DNA of 64,000 nt from Chrysopilus asiliformis (Eukaryota; Arthropoda; Insecta; Diptera; Rhagionidae), in the NCBI GenBank assembly GCA_964034945.1, contig OZ035960.1:67696994-67760993 (forward strand), given 5' to 3'. Positions 10,786 through 21,200 of this stretch are shown here, piece by piece. The position numbers and the translations under genes were made by a program. How positions within the stretch are numbered: position 1 is the first letter of the stretch; the number at the start of each line of letters is the position of its first letter. A model generated the notes under the pieces. The model did not search any database. It was not told where the DNA came from and was given only the letters and a program-made list of their open reading frames with translations.

Positions 10786-13130
10786 TCATGAAAAATTTCG
10801 ACCTCTTAATTTTGCCTAAAAAACATTTCCCGATCACTCCTGAGTCGATTGGAGTCATATTTAAAAAATGTCTTTCTGTCTGTCAGTCTGTCAGTCTGTC
10901 AGTCTGTCAGTCTGTCAGTCTGTCAGTCTGTCAGTCTGTCAGTCTGTCTGTCAGTCTGTCTGTCAGTCTGTCTGTCAGTCTGTCTGTCAGTCTGTCAGTC
11001 TGTCAGTCTGTCAGTCTGTCAGTCTGTCAGTCTGTCTGTCAGTCTGTCTGTCAGTCTGTCTGTCAGTCTGTCTGTCAGTCTGTCTGTCAGTCTGTCAGTC
11101 TGTCAGTCTGTCAGTCTGTCAGTCTGTCAGTCTGTCAGTCTGTCAGTCTGTCAGTCTGTCAGTCTGTCAGTCTGTCAGTCTGTCAGTCTGTCAGTCTGTC
11201 AGTCTGTCAGTCTGTCAGTCTGTCAGTCTGTCAGTCTGTCAGTCTGTCAGTCTGTCAGTCTGTCAGTCTGTCAGTCTGTCAGTCTGTCAGTCTGTCAGTC
11301 TGTCAGTCTGTCAGTCTGTCAGTCTGTCAGTCTGTCAGTCTGTCAGTCTGTCAGTCTGTCAGTCTGTCAGTCTGTCAGTCTGTCAGTCTGTCAGTCTGTC
11401 AGTCTGTCAGTCTGTCAGTCTGTCAGTCTGTCAGTCTGTCAGTCTGTCAGTCTGTCAGTCTGTCAGTCTGTCAGTCTGTCAGTCTGTCAGTCTGTCAGTC
11501 TGTCAGTCTGTCAGTCTGTCAGTCTGTCAGTCTGTCAGTCTGTCAGTCTGTCAGTCTGTCAGTCTGTCAGTCTGTCAGTCTGTCAGTCTGTCAGTCTGTC
11601 AGTCTGTCAGTCTGTCAGTCTGTCAGTCTGTCAGTCTGTCAGTCTGTCAGTCTGTCAGTCTGTCAGTCTGTCAGTCTGTCAGTCTGTCAGTCTGTCAGTC
11701 TGTCAGTCTGTCAGTCTGTCAGTCTGTCAGTCTGTCAGTCTGTCAGTCTGTCAGTCTGTCAGTCTGTCAGTCTGTCAGTCTGTCAGTCTGTCAGTCTGTC
11801 AGTCTGTCAGTCTGTCAGTCTGTCAGTCTGTCAGTCTGTCAGTCTGTCAGTCTGTCAGTCTGTCAGTCTGTCAGTCTGTCAGTCTGTCAGTCTGTCAGTC
11901 TGTCAGTCTGTCAGTCTGTCAGTCTGTCAGTCTGTCAGTCTGTCAGTCTGTCAGTCTGTCAGTCTGTCAGTCTGTCAGTCTGTCAGTCTGTCAGTCTGTC
12001 AGTCTGTCAGTCTGTCAGTCTGTCAGTCTGTCAGTCTGTCAGTCTGTCAGTCTGTCAGTCTGTCAGTCTGTCAGTCTGTCAGTCTGTCAGTCTGTCAGTC
12101 TGTCAGTCTGTCAGTCTGTCAGTCTGTCAGTCTGTCAGTCTGTCAGTCTGTCAGTCTGTCAGTCTGTCAGTCTGTCAGTCTGTCAGTCTGTCAGTCTGTC
12201 AGTCTGTCAGTCTGTCAGTCTGTCAGTCTGTCAGTCTGTCAGTCTGTCAGTCTGTCAGTCTGTCAGTCTGTCAGTCTGTCAGTCTGTCAGTCTGTCAGTC
12301 TGTCAGTCTGTCAGTCTGTCAGTCTGTCAGTCTGTCAGTCTGTCAGTCTGTCAGTCTGTCAGTCTGTCAGTCTGTCAGTCTGTCAGTCTGTCAGTCTGTC
12401 AGTCTGTGTACAAGATTTCTCAAAAACTAATAGAGCTAGCGCCATGAAATTTTATAGGCATGTTGGGTCCTGAAATGGGACGATCCTATCAACTTTTGGT
12501 GGAAATCCGTTAACCGGAAGTATCCAAAATGGCGGTTTTTCAAAAATCGCAATTTCGTTTTTCTCGATTTACTCCCAAACTACGCGTTTTTTAGTGGCCT
12601 TAAGTATGACAAAACTTGGAGAAAATAAAATTTCCCACACTTTTGTCTTTAGCTATAATTCGATATCTCAACCTGTTATCGAGATAAACCGTTATTTCCA
12701 AAAAAACAGTTTTTTGCGATTATCTCGAAAACTAACGGGTTTTTGCTGACTGAATGTATGAAGTGAATTAATGAGAATGGCATTCTGCACAATTTTGTTT
12801 CTTACCGTTATCCGTTATCTTTTACCGTTATTGAGATATTTTCATTAATATGTAAAAAATCATATTTTGCGAATAATTTGCAAACTAACGGTTTTACGAC
12901 AAATCACTTCAAAGAATAATTAAAGATGTTAACATTTTCTACATTTTTGCCATTTACCGTAAATTGATATCTTTTACCGTTCTCAAGTTATCTCAAATTT
13001 TGTACGTTTTTGACATTTTTGGATGAACCAACAATTTTTTGGGAGGTCGTCTTAGGTTGACAACGCGACAGGGCTCTAGCGTAAATTGCACAGGGTCGTA
13101 GGTTTTGTAGAAGAAAGTTTTGTGTTGACC
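10785..13130. mobile_element. Insertion in G2 carrying the giant 8-bp repeat
   Basis: G2's minus-strand frame stops making sense at about 13134 (after NKYQLW) and resumes at about 10785, so the intervening 2.3 kb is inserted. It consists of an 80-bp head, the 8-bp array, and 720 bp of unique AT-rich DNA with 'ttctcaaaaactaatagagc' type text. No terminal inverted repeat or transposase was seen; class unknown. It could be Helitron-like or a microsatellite-bearing non-autonomous element. Confidence 0.65.
10869..12407 (+). repeat. About 1.54 kb of pure AGTCTGTC octanucleotide repeat
   Basis: Nearly perfect 8-bp unit repeated about 190 times, with a few CTGT/AGTCTGTCTGTC interruptions only in the first 230 bp. 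Since 8 is not divisible by 3, every forward frame cycles through all phases. All three are open and give the same SLSVCQSV peptide repeat, so the 520-561-residue forward frames are artefacts of the repeat and not genes. The minus strand contains TGA in the unit. Confidence 0.97.
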
Positions 13131-13134
13131 ACAA

Positions 13135-13320
13135 CTGATATTTATTATTTGTATTCATGCTCCTTATATTTTCGTTTTTATTCTTCATGCTCCTTGTAAT
13201 TGCGAACAGTTTTTTCGGTGAATTTTCATCTGTTTCAGGAATTAGTTTTTTCAATGTTTCTGAATTTATCGGTACGCGTGATAGTGTGTTTGCGTTTGTA
13301 TTTATTTTACCCTTTTTATA
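13135..13320 (-). pseudogene. G2 fragment: end of RNase H region
   Basis: The minus strand reads KKGKINTNANTLSRVP followed by SETLKKLIPETDEN and NNKYQLW. The NTLSR motif is the usual DxLSR end of RNase H in Gypsy elements. It is the piece of G2 trapped between the 8-bp-repeat insertion (left) and the minisatellite insertion (right). Confidence 0.75.
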
Positions 13321-15967
13321 GACAACTAGCAGACCCTACGAATGCCAGCTTAAAGTTTTTTGTATAAATTTTAGAATGCAAAAAAACCATAAATAATTTA
13401 AAAACTTTTGGGAAAAAATATTATTCTTACAGGACCTTGCGTTTCGAATTTTGAAATTTCAACAACAGATTCGTGATAAGCAACCATGAAAACCTCCTAA
13501 AGCCAGTTTTTGCGAGAAAAATTGGAAAAAGGATATTTGCGTTATCCTTACAGGACCTTCCGTTTAGACTTTTTAAAAACTATTACCGGATGCGTGATCA
13601 GCGACCCCGAAAATCCCATAATGCCAATTTTTCCGGGGAAATTTTGGAAAAAGAATATTTTCGTTATCCTGACAGGACCTTCCGTTTCGATTTTTAAAAA
13701 TCCCACTGCAGAGCTGTGATCAGCGAGCTCAGAAACCCCCTAATGCAATATTTCCTGGAACAAATGGGAAAAAGATACTTCCGTTACCCTTACAGGACCT
13801 TCCGTTTCGAGTTTTGAAAATCTAACACCGGATCCGTCATCAGCGAACCCAAAAACCCCATAATGCAATTTTTTTCTCGGATAAAATGAGAAGGATACTT
13901 CGTTATCCTTACAGGTCTTTCCGTTTCGAACTTTGAAATTCCAACACCGGATTCGTGATCAGCGACCCCAAGAACCCCATAATGGCAATTTTTCCGGGGA
14001 AAAATATGGAAAAAGGATATTTGCGTTATCCTTACAGGACCTTCCCTTTAGCATTTGAAAAATCGAACACCGGATTCGCGATCATAGACCTCGAAAATCC
14101 CTTAGTGGCAATTGCATCAAGAAAAATTGGAAAAAAGACATTTGCGTTAATCTTGCAGGACTTTTCGGTTAGAATTTTGAAATTCCAACACCGGATTCGT
14201 GATCATTTTCCGGGGAAAAATGGGAAAAAGGATATTTTCATTATCCTTACAGGACCTTCCTTTTCGAATTTTGAAAATATAATACCGGATTCGTGATCAG
14301 CGCCCCCAAAAACCCCCTTATACAGATTTTTCCGAGGAAGAACGGGAAAAAGGATATTTATCCTTACAGGACTTTTCGTTTCGAATTTTGAAAATCTAAT
14401 GTCGGATTCGTGATCAGCGCGCCAAAAACCCCCTTATACCGATTTTCCGAGGAAAAACGGAAAGAGGATATTTATCCTTACAGGACTTTTCGTTTCGAAA
14501 TTTGAAAATCTTATATCGGATTCGTGATCAGCGATCCCAAACATAAAGCCAATTTTCCCGGGGAATAACGGGAAAAAGGATATTTCCGTTATCCTTTCAG
14601 GACCTTCCATTTAGAATTTTAAAAATCTAACACCGGATTCGCGGTCAGCGACCCCGGAAACCTTATGCCGATTTTTCCCAGGAAAAACGCGAAAAAGGAT
14701 ATTTGCGTTATCCTTACAGGACTTTCCGTTTCGAATTTTAAAAATCTAACACCGGATTCGCGGTCAGCGACCCCGGAAACCTTATGCCGATTTTTCCCAG
14801 GAAAAACGGGAAAAAGGATATTTGCGTTATCCTTACAGGACCTTCCGTTTAGAATTTTGAAAATCTAATACCGGATTCGTGATCAGCGCCCCAAAAACCC
14901 CCTTATACCGATTTTTCCGAGGAAGAACGGGAAAAAGGATATTTATCCTTACAGGACCCTCCGTTTCGAATTTTGAAATTCCAACACCGGATTCGTGATT
15001 AGCGACCCCAAAAACCCCATAATGGCAATTTTTCCGGAGAAAAATGGGAAAAAGGATATTTGCGTTATATTTACAGGACCTTCCGTTTCGAATTTTGAAA
15101 ATATAATACCGGATTCGTGATCAGCGCCCACAAAAACCCCCTTATACAGATTTTTCCGAGGAAGAACGGGAAACAGGATATTTATCCTTACAGGACTTTT
15201 CGTTTCGAATTTTGAAAATCTAATATCGGATTCGTGATCAGCGCGCCAAAAACCCCCTTATACCGATTTTCCGAGGAAAAACGGGAAAAAGGATATTTAT
15301 CCTTACAGGACCTTTCGTTTCGAATTTTGAAAATCTAATATCGGATTCGTGATCAGCGACCCCAAAAACCCCATAATGCAAATTTTTCCGGGGAGAAATG
15401 GGAAAAAGGATATTTTCATTATCCTTACAGGACCTTCCGTTTCGAATTTTGAAAATCTAATACCTGATTCGTTATCAGCGACCCCAAAAACATTATAGGT
15501 AAATTTTTCCGGGGAGAAATGGGAAAAGGGATATTTTCATTATCCTTACAGGACCTTCCGTTTAGAATTTTGAAAATCTAATACCGGATTCGTGATCAGC
15601 GACCCCAAAAACCCTATAATGTAAATTTTTCCGGGGAGAAATGGGAAAAAGGATATTTTCATTATCCTTACAGGACCTTCCGTTTAGAATTTTGAAAATC
15701 TAATACCGGATTCGTGATCAGCGACCCCAAAAACCCTATAATGCAAATTTTTCCGGGGAAAAATGGGAAAAAGGATATTTTCATTATCCTTACAGGACCT
15801 TCCGTTTTGAATTTTGAAAATCTACATAGCTAAAAACCTGCTCCTGGCAACGCAGATCATTTTGCAAAAAACCGCGTAAAAATCGGTCCAGTAGTTTTTG
15901 AGTTTTGTAATCTCAAACAAACAGACAGACAGACAAACAGACAAACATCCATTTTTATATATATAGA
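13321..15967 (+). mobile_element. Minisatellite-bearing element inserted in G2 RNase H
   Basis: Splits the G2 RNase H frame: EYDFE is coded just right of 15967 and KKGK just left of 13321, so the insertion limits are known within a few bases. The left end starts ACAACTAGCAGACCCTACGA; the right end is a conserved non-repetitive tail (TACATAGCTAAAAACCTGCT to AAACATCCATTTTTATATAT, 15824-15960). The same tail occurs at 51553-51695. A TATAG motif flanks both sides. No coding capacity. Confidence 0.8.
13425..15825 (+). repeat. About 21-unit minisatellite, 115-122 bp unit
   Basis: The unit contains CCGGATTCGTGATCAGCGAC, a TTTTTCCGGGGAAAAATGGG block, GGATATTTTCATTATCC and TTACAGGACCTTCCGTTTCG. The TTACAGGA motif (with variants) recurs 21 times. 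Some units lack TTTCATTA and are shorter. A block of several units near 14240-14510 is repeated almost exactly near 15090-15360, so the array has grown by segment duplication. Open frames through it are shadows of the repeat. Confidence 0.95.
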
Positions 15968-16955
15968 TTTCAAAATCATATTCTGATAATTCTAAACGAA
16001 TCCTTGTTAGTTTCGACGATGGATTTTTGTGTGAAAATAATGAAACAAGGGGTCTGTGGTCAGTTACCACAATAAATCTTTTCCCATAAAGATATGGTCT
16101 GAAAAAGTTAATTCCCCAATGTATAGCTAAAAGTTATTTTTCAATTACTGATTTATTAAGATCATGCTTTTGCAATGATTTGCTGGCAGAAGATATTGGT
16201 AAGTCAGAACCTATTTCACCTTGTGATAGAATTGCGCCTAAAGCATAATTTGAAGCGTCAGTGGTTACAATGAAAGGTTTTGTAAAATCTGGATATTGTA
16301 ATATCTATGGGCTTATCAATTTCTGCTTTAATAATTCGAAGGCTTTTTTTGACATTCGTCAGTCCATTTGAAAGTATGATTCTTCTTTAGGAGATCGTTT
16401 AGATCTTTTGCAATTTTTGCGAAATCTTTAATAAAACGTCTGTAGTAATTGCAGAGTGCAACAAATCTTCTGACTTCGTCAGCATTTTTAGGAATAGGAT
16501 AGTTTTCTATGACTTCATACTTAGAGGGGTCTGGTTAAACTCCTTGACTTGTAACTAAGTGTCCTAAATATATATGACTTCTGATTTTAAGAAATTACAT
16601 TTGTTTGGATTTAATTTTAGATTGTATCGTTAAAATATTTTCTTTAAATTATCATTATGATGTTTTAGGCTACATTTATGGACAATAATGTCGTCTACAT
16701 ATAAAAAATGCATTTTCGCTTAAATCTGTCAAGGCAATTGTTAACATTCGTTGAAAACTATTTGAAGAAATTTTTAAACCGAAAGGTAGTCGTTTAAAAT
16801 GAAAATGACCGTTATTTGTAGAGAATGCTGTGAGTGGACGTGATTCTTTGTCTAACTCAATTTGATGAAATGAACTGGTCATATCGAGTGTTGAAAAATA
16901 CTTGGCTCTTCCGAGTTCATCTAATACATCTTCTAAACGTGTTAAAGGAAATTTA
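15968..16955 (-). pseudogene. G2 reverse transcriptase and RNase H, decayed
   Basis: The minus strand gives RNase H text (VVTDHRPLVSLFSHKNPSS, to 15970) and RT text at 16676-16882 (HFHFKRLPFGLKISSNSFQ). It is broken by several frameshifts and stops; no intact frame longer than 80 codons remains. Order and strand match the integrase at 9.3-10.8 kb and the protease/RT start at 17-18 kb. Confidence 0.8.
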
Positions 16956-18130
16956 TCATTTACGATTTTTTTTGTTTAATTGTCTAAAATCTACGACTAA
17001 TCTCCAATTTTTTTTGTCTGAGTTAATATTTTTTTTAGGTACTAGTAATAGTGGGGAGTTATAAGGGCTATCTGAAGGTTCAAATATTCCTTCTTTTTCT
17101 AATTTTTTGACTTGAGAGTTTATCTCTTCTAATTGACTGTGTGGTAGTCTATAATTCTTTATGTAAACTGGGTTGTCATCAATAGTTTTTATTTTCTGAT
17201 TATAGAAATTGTTTGTCATTAATTGTTCATCTTCTAAATGGAAAATATCTTGATATTCTTTAAAAATTTCTGTTAACTCTGTTTCAGCAGTTGGGTCTTT
17301 GTTATCTAAATTTAATAATTTTAATAATTTCTGAAATCGCTTTGGGTCTTTTTTGTGATTGATTTTTATTATTTGATATTCGCTCAATTTTGTAGTGTTA
17401 ATATTTATCTTTGAGATATCTACTGAAGTTGCAACATCGTTAGTATTCAGAATTTTTATATGACATATTCCTTTGACTGGTGCTATAGAATTGGCTATAT
17501 ACATATATATGCCTGGAAGTATTTCTTGATTAGGAATAACACTGTCTTCTTGAAATGTATAGTTTATAGGGTGAATTATTTCCGATCTTGGTGGGATTTG
17601 TATAGTTTCTATTTTGTACAATTTTGTGTTTATCGGTAGAGTTAATTCTTCGTCTCCTATAATGAGTGTTAAAGTAAAAGTTTCATAATCAATTTTTGAT
17701 AAATATTCTGTTAGAAAGTCTCTTTCTATTATGCCATCAGTTTGAATAGGGAATTTATCATCTACTACCTGGAATTCGTGATTTAGAATTTTCTGAAATG
17801 TTTTGAATGATAATTTTGAAGTTCCTAGAGATGTGATTTCTTCATTAGTAATGCCCGTAAATTTGCATTTTTGTTCTGGTGAAAATTCTCGATCGAGATT
17901 TATGTGATCAATCTTGCATAGTGAAATATCTGAACCAGTGTCTATTAGAAAAGTTAAATCTTTTTCTTTATTTGGATATGTTAGTGTTCTAAACGTAATA
18001 TAGTTTGTGAGATTTGTGGGAACGTTGTAAATCTTTTTGTTTTTATTTTTACCGGGGCAATGTAATTCCCTTTTTAACACTCCTCCGGTTCTTCCACGTT
18101 TCCCTGGTTCTGAATTGTGTTGACTCTTCT
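16956..18130 (-). pseudogene. G2 protease and N-terminal RT
   Basis: The minus-strand frame is open from about 18130 (no ATG needed inside a polyprotein) to 16956. Aspartic protease core LIDTGSDISLC near 17955-17920, then RT opening motifs YRLPHSQLEEI, YNSPLLLVPKK and WRLVVDFRQLNKK, where the frame ends. Text resembles the 412/mdg1/blood group. It lies directly downstream of gag. Confidence 0.87.
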
Positions 18131-18139
18131 GTTGGTATT

Positions 18140-19261
18140 TTAAAATTTATTTACTTGGGTATTCTGATATCTGTTGTTGTGGAATCTTGTGTTTTGTGGT
18201 TTATAGTTTTGGTTCCTATTATGATATTGGTAGTTATCATGTCTGTTCGCATTGTTGTTATAGCCTCTAGTTTGACTGTTATAATTTTGATGGTTGTTAT
18301 TTCTAGTTTGATAATTGTTTTTATTGTCAAATCTCTTGTAGTTATTGAAATTTCTATTGTTATTCTGGTAATTTTTGTTCCTTTGTTGTACCGAGAAAAC
18401 TTTTTGTGTCTTTTCAGAATTCTCTAGTTCTAAAGCTAAGTTTGTTGCTTCAGTTAATTTTTTGGGTTGTGCTGCAAAAATTGCTGCCTTGTATTCCTCT
18501 TTCAAGCCATTTTTGAAAATGTTTAATGCGTAAGATTCGTTCGCATTCATTATAGCCTTTTTCTCCGGTTGAGTGGCCGATGGTCCTAGTTCATTAATCT
18601 GTAAGCTATTTAAGTCTCCTATTAATGATAATATTTTTTCCGAGAACGCATTGACATTTTGATTTTTCTGCGTTATTGTGGATAAACTTGAGAAGATAGA
18701 AGGTATTGTTCTATTGTTTTTATATCTTTCTTCCAGTGAATTTTACAGTTCTATAAATGTCGTTGGTTCGTTTACTGAACCTATCGCAGTTCTAACGGTG
18801 TTATTGAACTTTACATAAAATACCAATTCTATTAGGCTCTTCTTGCCTTCTTCGTTTAATGTTTTGTATATTAATTCCGTAATCTTTAGGAATGGTTGCA
18901 ACTCTGAAAAGTGCCCATTGAAATTAGGGATGGCTTTTATTGCCGTTTCCATATTAAAATTCGCCATTTCTTTTTGTATATTACTATTTTCTGTAATGTT
19001 ATGTTCTTCTTCTTCTTCTGTTGTTTGGAGTTTTTCTTCGACGAGTTCCTCCAATTTTTTGTATAACGTTATTAATTTTTTCTTCGCTATTAATGTAAGT
19101 GAAACTGGTGTGTTAGTTTCTAGTGTAAATTTCTCAAAACTGTTTATAATTTCTCTTGCTAATGATAATTTTTCAATTAGCGTTTTACTTTTAAATTTTC
19201 TGTTGGAGTTTTTCTTGATACTTTGGTATATGTTTTCTAAAAGTGCTTGGAATTCATCCAT
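18140..19261 (-). pseudogene. G2 gag, split by one in-frame stop
   Basis: Capsid-like protein of the same element. ATG at 19261 (MDEFQALLENIYQ). A TAA near 18743 interrupts the frame; downstream codons continue in the same frame into 18550-18140, where the C-terminus becomes very Asn/Gln/Arg-rich (NNNRNFNNYKRFDNKNNY) as in 412-type gags, with no zinc knuckle. Only about 45 bases of leader remain before the family D copy at 19309. Confidence 0.8.
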
Positions 19262-19308
19262 CTGGTTTCAAAGAGATTTATAAACACATATGTATTCTTC
19301 TTATTTTT

Positions 19309-19446
19309 ATACCCGTATGGTGAAACCAAAGGGTATATTAACTTTGCCTTACCGTTTGTAACGCCAAGATCCCGTCATCACACACAAAAATGAATTACAC
19401 CAGTGTGTTTAGAATGATAAAAAAAATTGAATTTTGCATGTCCGTC

Positions 19447-19481
<35 letters not shown>

Positions 19482-19855
19482 GGCGCGGATTGCGAGCGCA
19501 CGGATTGAGCTAGAGACTTGAAATTTTGCGCAGATTCGTTTTTCGTAAAATGCGAGGCTAAGTTCGTTAATGGGCAAAAATGGACCATTAGGGGGGGTAC
19601 CCCCCATACGAACGAAAACGTTTTTTTGCGAATATCTCAAAAACGGTACATGTTATCAAAAAAGTTCAAGAACAAAAGTTATTTAGAATATTATTCTACA
19701 TAAATCTCTCATATTTCAAAATCCAATTGGAACAAGTTTTAAAAAAATCTTATTGGAAAGTTTGACTTCAAAGTGGAATTTTGATACGCCGTTCAATTAA
19801 ATCACCATACGGGTTTTCAATAATTGCCAGATTGGCAATTATAGCTTTTGTTATG
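19309..19855 (-). mobile_element. Family D dispersed repeat, copy A
   Basis: Starts ATACCCGTATGGTGAAACC and ends AATTATAGCTTTTGTTATG. Inside: a TGTCCGTC/TGTCTGTC tract (19439-19482), the block TGGCGCGGATTGCG, a block reading TGGACCATTAGGGGGGGTAC, and near the 3' end a hairpin ATTGCCAGATTGGCAAT. ACCCGTATGGTGA at the start and TCACCATACGGGT near the end are inverted. Strand is arbitrary: '-' is given to copies that begin ATACCCG on the + strand. Inserted in the G2 5' leader. Confidence 0.85.
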
Positions 19856-21200
19856 TTTATTTATGAATCTTCATTTGATTTTATAATATTTAAAAATTTT
19901 ATACAGTAATATTACTACTAATTCTTTTTTTTACATAATTTTTAAAATAATTGTTTATTTTAATAATAACTATTGCTATTATGCTTATTATTATTATTAA
20001 TGTTACTAGGGGCTGCGCCCCGAACCGCTTCGCGGTTCATCCCCCTTCCGCAGGTCGGCCTTCGGCCTCCCTGCCCCGACGGCCTACGGCCTCCACAACT
20101 ACTCGGCCTTCGGCCTCGCCCCTCGCGCTTGAATTGTTGGAATTTGATGTATGGAGATGTTACGTAAAATTATTTAAATATATTTCAGCTCTCGCCTTCC
20201 TCTTTACTCGGCCTTCGGCCTCGAGTCAAATGCATATAGTTAACACAAAAAAGGGAAATTTTTTTAGAGAGATTTTTCTTTGTGACCCAACGGTGTATTA
20301 CAAAATCATACTGTTTACTTACAATATATTCAATAACGGTAAAAGGTGGTTATCCACACGGGGAAAGACAATATTGTGCGAAATGTCATTCTTTTTAATT
20401 CATGGCATACATTGAAGCACCAAATCCCTTTAGAATTGCAGAAGATAGCAGGTGAGGGGTATACATAACGATGGTATCTATACTGTTTTTCGCAGTATTA
20501 TATTGTTTTTCAGACTCCAATACTGCATTACTGCTTTTTTTTCCAAAATACTGTATTTAAATACTCAGAAAACTTTAATTCTTTAACGTTTCGAAATTCA
20601 AATTTATTAATAGCAATGCAAAACGTCAGTGGCAACACAAAATATAACAAAAGCTATAATTGCCAATCTGGCAATCATTGGAGACCCGTATGGTGATATT
20701 CGTATCAAAATTCGAACAGTTGTACCAAAATTCCACTTTGAAGTCAAACTTTCCAATAAGATTTTTTTAAATTTATTCCAATCGGATTTTGGTGTATGGG
20801 AGTTTTATGTAGAATCATATCCTAAATAACTCTTGTTATTGGACTTTTTTGATAAAATGCACCGTTTTTGAGATATTCACAAAAACCGTTTTCGTTCGTA
20901 TGGGAGGTACCCCCCCTAATGGTCCATTTTTGCCCATTAACGAACTTAGCCTCGCATTTTACGAAGAACGGATCTGCGCAAAATTTCAAGTCTCTAGCTC
21001 AATCCGTGCGCCCGCAATCCGCGCCACAGACGGCCAGACGGACAGACAGACAGACGGACAGACAGACAGACAGACAGACGGACGGACATGCAAAATTCAA
21101 TTTTTTTTATCATTCTAAACACACTGGTGTAATTCATTTTTGTGTGTGATGACGGGATCTTGGCGTTACAAACGGTAAAGCAAAGTTAATATACCCTTTG

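Noticed and set aside
10788..12473. Three long overlapping forward open frames (520-561 residues) with Ser/Val/Cys/Gln repeats
   Set aside because: They are the three phases of the same 8-bp tandem repeat without any stop in the unit; no domain and no independent coding evidence.
13473..15131. Several frames of 60-113 residues in both strands
   Set aside because: They follow the 115-122-bp minisatellite unit; repeated peptides such as DLPFRILK come from the unit.
10869..15825. CRISPR-like array
   Set aside because: Units are direct tandem repeats without unique spacers, in a eukaryotic transposon setting.
18014..18427. Hydrophobic 137-residue + strand frame resembling a membrane protein
   Set aside because: Antisense of the Asn-rich gag C-terminus of G2; AAT/AAC codons reversed give Ile/Val runs.
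20849..21149. Recurrent open frame in family D copies (text like GGTPPNGPFLPINELSLAFY followed by TDRQTD repeats)
   Set aside because: Seen in copies A, B, C, E and F, but the copies are too alike for this to show selection, the frame includes the variable tetranucleotide tract, and a second frame is open as well. Kept only as part of the repeat.
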